A stretch of 47,504 nt of DNA, taken from NCBI RefSeq assembly GCF_023895975.1, contig NZ_JALBWM010000028.1, positions 1 through 47,504 on the forward strand, given 5' to 3'. Under the pieces are notes generated by a model. The model was not told the DNA's origin and did no database searches. It saw only the letters and a program-made list of their open reading frames with translations. This DNA is from Microbulbifer okhotskensis. Lineage in GTDB: Bacteria; Pseudomonadota; Gammaproteobacteria; Pseudomonadales; Cellvibrionaceae. Position numbers and translations under genes: made by a program. Numbering within the stretch: the first letter of the stretch is position 1; each line of letters starts with the position of its first letter. Below are positions 41,201 through 47,504 of the stretch, in pieces.

Positions 41201-43018
41201 TTAATCTCGGCCGTCTCCTTTTATTTTTGCCAGCATCAATTCCCGAATAACTGGCACAGGTGCATTCCCGAAACTGAGGAAATCCTCATGGAAGGCCTCC
41301 AAGTTGAAATTTCTCCCGAGTTTTTGCTTTATTTCTTTGCGCAAAGCGAGGATGTCGGTAAAGCCGGCAAAGTAACTGGTGAGTTGTACTTGGCTTAGCG
41401 TTGCTCTGCGCCATTTGCCTTCGGCCTCGGCTTGTTGTTGGAATGCCTCCCTCACCATAATCTTCATCGCTTGAGCCTGGTCGATACCTTTCACCTGCAA
41501 TTCATAGTCCAGGATAGTATTGGTAATCGTGCGCAAACTCCATTTGTAATACATTAGCCACAGTTCTGGAGAAAAGTCACCGTAGCCGGCATCGAGCATC
41601 ATTCGCTCTGCGTATACGGCCCAGCCTTCGATCATAGCGGTGTTGCCGAGGATATTTCTGATGATGCTCGGGGATTGGTTGGCATAGACCAGCTGGGTAT
41701 AGTGTCCGGGAATGGCCTCATGGATGTTGAGAATTTGTAGGGTATAGTCATTATATTCGCGTAGTAAACTATCGGCGCGTTCATCGCTGTAGTTTTCAAT
41801 TGGCATCACATTGTAGAAAGTATTGGCACCTTTATCGTAAGGGCCGGGAGCATCGATCGAAGCAACCGAAAATCCTTGCATATAGGGCGGCGTGGTACGC
41901 ACTATTAAAGGCTTTTCCTTATCCAGGCTGAGTAGGTTTTTTTTTACGACGAACTCGGCTAGTTCCGGTATTTGCTCTTCAATAGCTCTCTTAAAATTCT
42001 CTTTGCTGGGGTGGTGCAGAGACAGCTTTTCCAGTAGATGCCCAATCCTGATTAGATGATTGGATGGGGGGGGATCTTCGGGGAAATACTTTGGCCAAAG
42101 TTTATCGGTAAGCTCGGTCATTTTTTTGTGTGTTCGTTGCTTTTCCGTAATGGCCAATTGATACAGCTCTACTGCGGTAATTCCAATATTGATATCGAAC
42201 TGAAATTTCTCTTCGTAGAGTGTCTCCCCAATGCGGAAATCGCGAAAGTTACCCGATTTGGTGATTTTCATTTTTAGGTTTTTCAGGAAATCAATATAGC
42301 CTTGAATGGCGGCGCGCGAGTCTTGTAGTCGGTGGAGAAAAATAGCTTTTGCATCGGCCGGCATATGACTTTTCTTAACCGTTTTTACCAATTGCTCCCC
42401 AAATAAACTGAGAGCGCCTGTGTTTTGCTGTATTGCCAGTTCCAGTTGAGGTCTGGCAGGCCTGTGGATAGCTTTTGCAGCCGCTTTATAGTATTCCGGC
42501 ACACTTGACATTCGAGTGCTAAATGCATGTAGGCGTTTCTCTACGGGGGCATAATTTGAGTTGAGAATTAGAGCGAAAGCGTGCGAAACATTATATAGAG
42601 AAGGATCCCACTGGTATGATTTAAAGCTCGTATATTGCCATTGCAGTCGGTCTAAGAAATTTTTAATTAATGCTAGGTTGCTGCGTGAATTAATACTGAG
42701 CTGGTTTTCGTTTAGGGCTGAAAATTTGCGTTTATAGATCTGTGCAAAGACTAAAAGGTACTTGCGATAATTTTGGTCGGGAACCTGTAAATTTCTAGCA
42801 ACTTCATAATAGCCCTCACTGATGGCCCAGGAGGGGAACAGCTTCCACAGTCCCAAGATAAACTGTTCACAAAGCTGTTCGAATGCCAGATTTGTCTCAG
42901 AGCGCATTTCTTCCAGTACGGTACTCTCTGGAGGTGTAATCCGCTGCCGATCCAGGTCCTGGCGCTCACAGGCTCCCAGTAAAGCCAGCAGAATTAGCAG
43001 GCGAATATGTCCTCTCAT
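41201..43018 (-). CDS. DUF885 family putative metallopeptidase, lipoprotein (third copy)
   Basis: The 605-residue protein starts with a lipoprotein signal ending ALLGAC (Cys17). The DUF885 zinc motif appears as HEAIPGHY (433-440), with Tyr in place of the last His seen in the other two copies; TAMIEGWAVYAERMMLDAGY supplies the downstream Glu. Sequence similarity to the other two is confined mainly to this core, and its mid-region is Lys-rich and divergent, so it is a distant paralogue. The start at 43018 follows GCGAGAA and gives the signal peptide; a frame 70 codons longer has no signal and overlaps the divergent phhB region. Base composition is AT-rich. Confidence 0.88.
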   Translation of the reverse strand: MRGHIRLLILLALLGACERQDLDRQRITPPESTVLEEMRSETNLAFEQLCEQFILGLWKLFPSWAISEGYYEVARNLQVPDQNYRKYLLVFAQIYKRKFSALNENQLSINSRSNLALIKNFLDRLQWQYTSFKSYQWDPSLYNVSHAFALILNSNYAPVEKRLHAFSTRMSSVPEYYKAAAKAIHRPARPQLELAIQQNTGALSLFGEQLVKTVKKSHMPADAKAIFLHRLQDSRAAIQGYIDFLKNLKMKITKSGNFRDFRIGETLYEEKFQFDINIGITAVELYQLAITEKQRTHKKMTELTDKLWPKYFPEDPPPSNHLIRIGHLLEKLSLHHPSKENFKRAIEEQIPELAEFVVKKNLLSLDKEKPLIVRTTPPYMQGFSVASIDAPGPYDKGANTFYNVMPIENYSDERADSLLREYNDYTLQILNIHEAIPGHYTQLVYANQSPSIIRNILGNTAMIEGWAVYAERMMLDAGYGDFSPELWLMYYKWSLRTITNTILDYELQVKGIDQAQAMKIMVREAFQQQAEAEGKWRRATLSQVQLTSYFAGFTDILALRKEIKQKLGRNFNLEAFHEDFLSFGNAPVPVIRELMLAKIKGDGRD

Positions 43019-43264
43019 AACCGTTCTCGCTTTATCCCAGTCGCCATCCGTGGTAGTCGTCCTATTGGCGTATTTATTGACCGCCGGGAGAGTTGATGTA
43101 GATAATGTAGTTCCTCCAATACTTTTAGCATGCCGTTCCATTTTGCGATGACAAAACCAGATAAACTGCGTTTTTGAGTTGTGAGCTTGTTTCGATGACA
43201 GTGGCCGGTTAGAGTGGGCCCGGCCCATTTGAGTCGATAATAAACATGGTTTTGAGGACCCATC

Positions 43265-43609
43265 ATGACCGAACTAGCTCAACAACAATGTGAAGCCTGC
43301 CGTGCCGATGCGCCCCTGGTGAGCGATGATGAACTGCCTGGATTGTTGCGACAGATCCCCGATTGGACGCCGATGGCCCGCGATGGGGTTCTGCAATTGG
43401 AGCGTGTATTCAAGTTTCGGAACTTCAAACAGGCATTGGCTTTTACCAACCGGGTTGGTGCAATTGCTGAAGAAGTGGGGCACCACCCGGCACTACTTAC
43501 CGAATGGGGTAAAGTCACTGTGACTTGGTGGAGTCATGAGGCCAAAGGTTTGCACAAGAATGATTTTATTATGGCTGCGCGCACTGATGCGCAAGTTGAC
43601 GCTGCATAA
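43265..43609 (+). CDS. phhB: Pterin-4a-carbinolamine dehydratase
   Basis: The enzyme recycles 4a-hydroxytetrahydrobiopterin, formed by aromatic amino acid hydroxylases, by removing water. The 114-residue protein has the family motif [19 protein letters not shown] with the catalytic His pair, and then [20 protein letters not shown] with the third His and the Asp. The start at 43265 follows GAGGA. No phhA is nearby, but the PTPS-like protein at 18-19 kb might make a pterin for the same cofactor (inference). Confidence 0.95.
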   Translation: MTELAQQQCEACRADAPLVSDDELPGLLRQIPDWTPMARDGVLQLERVFKFRNFKQALAFTNRVGAIAEEVGHHPALLTEWGKVTVTWWSHEAKGLHKNDFIMAARTDAQVDAA

Positions 43610-43802
43610 TTCCTGAGTCCCATTGATAGAGCGCCCACCGGTAGTCGCATAGCTGTATGCGCTGCCGGGAAGCCCCCCGATGTTGACTCGGGTTATCACC
43701 GGCGCCTTGTTGATCAAGGGCTGGTGATGCAACCGAATGCTTTAAGCCGCGAGATTGTCAGCTCCCATAAAGCGTTTTGCACTGGATAGAAGGAGATGAA
43801 TC

Positions 43803-44270
43803 TTGTCTGAGTACACTTCAACGGTTACTTGGCTGCGTGATGAACAGATTTTCAGCGACAACCAGTACAGTCGTGCTCACACCTGGCAGTTTGATGGTGG
43901 TCTATCTGTTCCAGCCTCGTCTTCCCCCCACGTAGTACCAATCCCTTACTCAGTTGTTGAAAATGTCGACCCGGAAGAGGCGTTTGTTGCCGCGTTATCC
44001 AGTTGCCATATGTTGTTCTTTCTCTCGATAGCGGCGAAACGTGGTTTCATTGTGGATGAGTACTGCGATAAGGCACTCGGAGTGATGGAAAACAATGAAG
44101 ATGGCCAAATGGCCATGACTAAAGTCACTTTGAGACCGCTGGTCCGTTTCTCCGGTGATAAGCAACCCAATCGCGAGCAACTGGAAAAAATACACCACCT
44201 TTCCCATAAGCAATGCTTTATCGCCAACTCGGTAAAAACAGACGTGGTCACTGAAATTCGTGAAATTTAG
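43803..44270 (+). CDS. OsmC family peroxide-reducing protein
   Basis: The 155-residue protein is related to OsmC/Ohr thiol peroxidases. The resolving and peroxidatic cysteines expected in the family are present: Cys68 in AALSSCHMLFFLSIAAKRG and Cys138 in SHKQCFIANSVKTDV. The N-terminal RDEQIFSDNQYSRAHTWQFD and the DPEEAFVAAL segment match OsmC-like proteins. Translation starts at TTG 43803, seven bases after AAGGAG; an ATG a little upstream runs into TGA after four codons. This choice is well supported. It follows phhB after 193 bases; a hairpin (about 43695-43727) lies in the gap, so an independent promoter is likely. Confidence 0.88.
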   Translation: MSEYTSTVTWLRDEQIFSDNQYSRAHTWQFDGGLSVPASSSPHVVPIPYSVVENVDPEEAFVAALSSCHMLFFLSIAAKRGFIVDEYCDKALGVMENNEDGQMAMTKVTLRPLVRFSGDKQPNREQLEKIHHLSHKQCFIANSVKTDVVTEIREI

Positions 44271-44542
44271 ATCAGCATCCCTGTTATGGTAGTGGTGTTC
44301 AGCTCTAGGAGGTATTCAACGGTATCCTTAAATTTAGACTTCTAGTAAGTTCGCCTGGATCTTTTGCTGTTCGGCTTTTCTGCACCTGTATGCGCAACTC
44401 TCCTATAGTCTTTTAATGCTATTTACTTATTTTTTGATCCGAATTTTTGTGGATTGATCCGTTATTGAGCTCAATACACTTTTGATAGGTCGCTTGATTC
44501 GATAATGTGAAGTGACTTATGGTGTGCTGACGTTTAAGATTT

Positions 44543-45304
44543 ATGTTATCCGGTAGTTTTCTGATGCTTGATCACACGCTAGATTCATTTGATGGGATTA
44601 CTCTAGAGCTGGAAAAATTCCGTGGTACGGATGATCAGTTGCTGACTGAGCTTTGCGCCGTAATAGCGTTGTCCAGAATTAACCTTAAAAGATTAATTTG
44701 GGTGACTCTGCAAGGCAGTTTGACTCGTTTTATATCAGTATTTCTAGATTATGGATTTATATTTCACAATTGCCAGGGTTCCACTGCAGTTCTTGTGCTT
44801 AAGCTTCAGGATAGTGCCTATATCCCATTCTCTCCGACACATACGATAGGCGTTGGCGGTTTTGTGCTTAGTGAGGGAGAGCTTCTTTGTGTAAAAGGCC
44901 ATAGTGCTTCATCAAATTTAAAATTGCCTGGAGGAACAGTTGACCGGGGCGAAAAGATTGTAGATGAAGTGATTAGAGAGGTGTATGAGGAAACGGGAAT
45001 CACTTGTAAATTTTCCTCGGTGTTAGGTTTTGCTACTAAGTCGCCGGTCCAATTTGGGTATACAGATATGTATTTTGTCTGTGAGTTGCTTGCTTTAGAT
45101 CGGGATATTTCCGTAAAAGATACCGTTGAGATCAAGCAGGCGCAATGGATCGATATTGACTGTTATTTGAACGGTGATCATAGTTCCCCATTCAACCAAC
45201 AAGTTGTGCAAATGTCACTCAAAAAATTGGGTCTAGCACCGGTAAACCAAGAATCTTATGCCGATCCAATCGCAAAGCAGGAGATATTTTGGGCGAGTGC
45301 TTGA
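44543..45304 (+). CDS. Nudix hydrolase with NUDT6-like pre-Nudix domain
   Basis: The 253-residue protein has an N-terminal domain (about 10-95, LDSFDGITLELEKF, LDYGFIFHNCQGS) like the pre-Nudix domain of NUDT6/FGF2-antisense proteins, then a Nudix domain. The Nudix box is complete: Gly131, Glu137, Arg145-Glu146, Glu149-Glu150 and Gly152 (in LPGGTVDRGEK and REVYEETGI). THTIGVGGFVL is the usual domain start. The substrate is a nucleoside diphosphate derivative, not identified. No strong ribosome site precedes either Met1 or Met8 (44564). The DNA is clearly more AT-rich than the housekeeping genes, which suggests recent transfer. Confidence 0.9.
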   Translation: MLSGSFLMLDHTLDSFDGITLELEKFRGTDDQLLTELCAVIALSRINLKRLIWVTLQGSLTRFISVFLDYGFIFHNCQGSTAVLVLKLQDSAYIPFSPTHTIGVGGFVLSEGELLCVKGHSASSNLKLPGGTVDRGEKIVDEVIREVYEETGITCKFSSVLGFATKSPVQFGYTDMYFVCELLALDRDISVKDTVEIKQAQWIDIDCYLNGDHSSPFNQQVVQMSLKKLGLAPVNQESYADPIAKQEIFWASA

Positions 45305-45569
45305 GTTATTAAAGTTGTGGTTGTCCCAGATTGACTAGGCAGCAATGGTATTTGAGGGGGGACGGCTAAATTAAGTTAAGTTTGTTGTTTTGCGGGTCAG
45401 GGTTTATCTCCTTCCTTGAGGATATTCTGGTAGTGTGACTAAAGTGCTACTTAGCCTTCTGGATCGCTATTGTTGAAGATGAATTTTTTTGGGTTTTGAT
45501 TTAGGCGCCCTCATCAAAACGGGTAAAATTCATATCTTTGTTTAGGGTGGAACTGCTCTTATCAGGAGT

Positions 45570-46259
45570 TTAATTGTTTTGGCTCACAATGAGCAGGTGC
45601 AGTGCTTCTGTGCTGGTGAGTGCTAAGTTGTCCCCGCGGATCAAGTCCCCTTCCTGTATCTGCTTTGTGACATGCCCTGACACAGCTTGTGCAGTGCCAC
45701 TGATGATGTAGATCAAGTGCGCTTTATCGAGTTTTAATTGTTCGCCTGCTTTGACATGAGCAATGTCCATTAAAGTGCCGCTATCAAAGGTAGCGCCTCT
45801 ATCACTTCCGCCACCATAAATCCGGGTAGTGCCATTTAAGGACGGCTTGTAGGTTTTGTATCCTGCGGGTTGGCCAGCTTTTTCTGGTAGCGCCCAGACT
45901 TGCAGCATTCTGTTTTGTTGTTTGTCTGGGTTGATTTCATTGTGGGAAAAACCTTCGCCGCCGGCGCGTTGTACTTGAACTTCACCTGCCGCCAAGTCTT
46001 TACCGTGCTCCAAAGACCCCTCATGGCTGACCCGGCCTTCAATAATGATAGAGATGACATCGATTTCACTGTGCGGGTGCATGCCGGATGAACCCTGGGG
46101 TAGGTAACGGGCATCGGCCAAATACACCATATTACCTAGCCCCTCAAAAGTTTCTGCCTTTTTACGAGCGCCAAATATGCGGCTGTCAGTGACCAACCGA
46201 TGCTCGGTAATACCTGCGAAGCCGCCTAAAGGTAGTGTATCTCTGGACAAAATTTCCAT
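45570..46259 (-). CDS. Pirin family protein (quercetinase YhhW-like)
   Basis: The 229-residue bicupin belongs to the pirin family, some members of which are quercetin 2,3-dioxygenases. The N-terminal cupin has the metal ligands His61 and His63 (SGMHPHSEIDVISII) and His106, Glu108 (GEGFSHNEIN). DARYLPQGSSG and the MLQVWALPEK segment are typical. The second cupin is degenerate, as usual for the family. It is divergent from a LysR gene with a perfect T-N11-A palindrome between them, a common arrangement in which LysR controls pirin. The physiological substrate is unknown. Confidence 0.93.
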   Translation of the reverse strand: MEILSRDTLPLGGFAGITEHRLVTDSRIFGARKKAETFEGLGNMVYLADARYLPQGSSGMHPHSEIDVISIIIEGRVSHEGSLEHGKDLAAGEVQVQRAGGEGFSHNEINPDKQQNRMLQVWALPEKAGQPAGYKTYKPSLNGTTRIYGGGSDRGATFDSGTLMDIAHVKAGEQLKLDKAHLIYIISGTAQAVSGHVTKQIQEGDLIRGDNLALTSTEALHLLIVSQNN

Positions 46260-46350
46260 TGTGCTCTCCGGGTTGAGTTGTGAGTTGCTTGATTTGATGA
46301 AGCCATTCTAGATAGCAGGAACTGTTTGATATATAGTTGTTTTTTAAAAT

Positions 46351-46375
46351 CACTGTTTCATTTTCAACAACAGTG
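46351..46375. promoter_or_regulatory. LysR-type T-N11-A operator
   Basis: cactgtt (46351-46357) and aacagtg (46369-46375) are perfect inverted arms separated by exactly 11 bases, fitting the LysR T-N11-A pattern. The site lies 25 bases before the start codon of the LysR gene and about 92 before that of pirin, placed to control both. Confidence 0.65.
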
Positions 46376-46400
46376 GTGCAAGCTGTACCAGGGAAGCGAG

Positions 46401-47303
46401 ATGACTCATAAAGCTGATTTGAATGACATGCTGCTGTTTATGGAGGTGGTGGATGCAGGTAGTTTTACCTCAGCAGCGGCAAGGCTGAACTTGCCTAAAG
46501 CGAATCTCAGCCGGAAGATCAGCAAGCTGGAACAAGTGCTAGGCGTCACTCTGCTAGAACGCACCACGCGGACACAAAACTTAACTGAGGCCGGTAGCGC
46601 CTACTTGCAGCACTGCCGTCAAATACAGCATGAAGTGGATTTGGCGGAAAGTAAGATCAGTAGCTTAGTGAGCAAGGCATGCGGCACATTGCGCGTGGGT
46701 GTGTCTGTCGGTGTTGGACATGCGGTATTGAAAGATGTGATGGGTGAGTTTCTGGAAGCCTACCCGGACGTTAAGTTAGAGCTAACCCTATCCAATCGAA
46801 GAGTAGATTTGATAGAGGAGGGTTACGACTTGGTTATCCGCGTGGGGGAATTAATGGACTCCAGGTTGGTAGCAAAAAATCTGGGGGAGATCAGGCGTCG
46901 TTTATACGCTAGTCCAAAGTACCTTCAGCGAAAGAACTTGAATGCCGCCTTTGAATCTGTAGCCGGCTGCGAATTTCTTGTTATGAGCAGTGCCCAGCAT
47001 GGTGACAGCTTGAATTTAACTAACGGCACTGATATGCGAGAGATAAGGATAGTGCCGAGAGTGCGAGTCGATGATTTCTTAATTTTAAAACAGATGCTGG
47101 TTGATGGCTGTGGAATCGCAATTTTACCCGACTATATGTGTCGGCAAGAAGTGGCCCAGAATTTATTGATGCCGGTACATTCCGAATGGGAAATGTCACC
47201 GGTGGATTTATATGCACTCTATCCGCAGCATCGACAGAAGCTACCAAAAGTCAGCGCTTTTTTAACCCATATTCAACATGTTTTTACGAATCGGTTAAGG
47301 TGA
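46401..47303 (+). CDS. LysR-family transcriptional regulator, probable regulator of the pirin gene
   Basis: The 300-residue regulator has the N-terminal winged helix (about 8-65; DLNDMLLFMEVVDAGSFTSA, LNLPKANLSRKISKLEQVL) and the effector-binding domain (about 90-295; LRVGVSVGVGH, LTLSNRRVDLIEEGYDLVIR, GIAILPDYM). The pattern resembles the DsdC/YhaJ/AaeR-like group, in which such genes lie next to pirin. The start at 46401 (GGGAAGCGAG upstream) was preferred to one 25 codons earlier, which would overlap the palindrome. Ligand unknown; an aromatic or quinone-like effector is common in this group (inference). It is the last gene seen; the 200 bases to the window end show nothing certain. Confidence 0.92.
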   Translation: MTHKADLNDMLLFMEVVDAGSFTSAAARLNLPKANLSRKISKLEQVLGVTLLERTTRTQNLTEAGSAYLQHCRQIQHEVDLAESKISSLVSKACGTLRVGVSVGVGHAVLKDVMGEFLEAYPDVKLELTLSNRRVDLIEEGYDLVIRVGELMDSRLVAKNLGEIRRRLYASPKYLQRKNLNAAFESVAGCEFLVMSSAQHGDSLNLTNGTDMREIRIVPRVRVDDFLILKQMLVDGCGIAILPDYMCRQEVAQNLLMPVHSEWEMSPVDLYALYPQHRQKLPKVSAFLTHIQHVFTNRLR

Positions 47304-47504
47304 AATCATGCTGTGTTTTGATGGGGTAAAAGAAAGGCAGGTTGTTTTGAGCTGTGCTGGGAGTTATCCCTGATTTTTCATAAAACAATCGCTGGGCACC
47401 ATGTAGTTCAGGGGGGTGGCTTTCCTAATAAATAGCTTCTCTATCATATCAATACTTCGGACAGTTTTAGGGGGCGAAATAGGTAGGAACCACGGCCAGA
47501 TACT

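Noticed and set aside
43695..43727. Hairpin between phhB and the OsmC gene as a terminator
   Set aside because: The stem is imperfect and no T-run follows; I mention it but do not call it a feature.
1..47504. CRISPR arrays, tRNAs, complete insertion sequences, prophage
   Set aside because: I found no regularly spaced direct repeats, no tRNA cloverleaf, no complete transposase and no phage structural genes.

Overview
The window looks like chromosomal DNA of a marine gammaproteobacterium, probably of the Cellvibrionales/Microbulbifer type. This is inferred from gene content and order (tesA-ybbA-ybbP, purN-purM-DUF2066-hda, a class I fumarase, several exported DUF885/M2 peptidases) and from the moderately GC-rich coding style. 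I did no database search. There is no rRNA, tRNA, CRISPR array, complete insertion sequence or prophage. One structural RNA, the 4.5S SRP RNA, is clear.

Region 1 (1-2.68 kb) is visibly AT-rich and looks accessory. It holds a Shedu-like (DUF4263) putative anti-phage nuclease, a broken piece of an IS481-type transposase, and a gene-poor stretch with two strong hairpins just upstream of a csrA gene. Region 2 (3.0-10 kb) has a small secreted DUF6746-like protein, bioA behind the ybbA-ybbP ABC exporter, the divergent tesA esterase, and the tRNA thiolase ttcA, whose 3' end overlaps a convergent lysozyme-like gene. Region 3 (10.7-19.1 kb) covers the proline symporter putP, a macrodomain protein, an Mpo1-like membrane protein, a divergent lrp/ald pair separated by two clean palindromes, a periplasmic PstS-like/OmpA fusion, rsmE and an unusual double-length 6-pyruvoyl-tetrahydropterin-synthase-like protein. 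Region 4 (19.2-25.6 kb) has ffs, an ACE-like M2 peptidase, a two-gene operon pairing a duplicated PilJ-N sensor domain with a DUF1116 protein, and a FadL porin. Region 5 (25.8-39.1 kb) is mostly housekeeping: DUF3108, purN, purM, DUF2066, hda, a tandem universal stress protein, two convergent DUF885 peptidases, sodB, a coiled-coil membrane protein and fumarase. Region 6 (39.2-47.5 kb) is more accessory: a LysR regulator followed by two tiny overlapping membrane ORFs, a fatty-acid-hydroxylase-like enzyme, a third DUF885 peptidase, phhB, an OsmC protein, a Nudix hydrolase, and a pirin/LysR divergent pair with a textbook T-N11-A palindrome.

A recurring theme is peptide and amino-acid scavenging: one M2 dipeptidyl carboxypeptidase-like lipoprotein, three DUF885 enzymes (two of them lipoproteins), a proline importer, and alanine dehydrogenase with its Lrp-type regulator. 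The best candidates for something undescribed are the PilJ-N/DUF1116 operon, the structured leader upstream of csrA beside the Shedu gene, the frame-overlapping micro-membrane ORFs behind the LysR gene, and the rearranged PTPS-like protein. Start sites were moved from the longest ORF where a ribosome binding site, signal peptide or family N-terminus indicated it.
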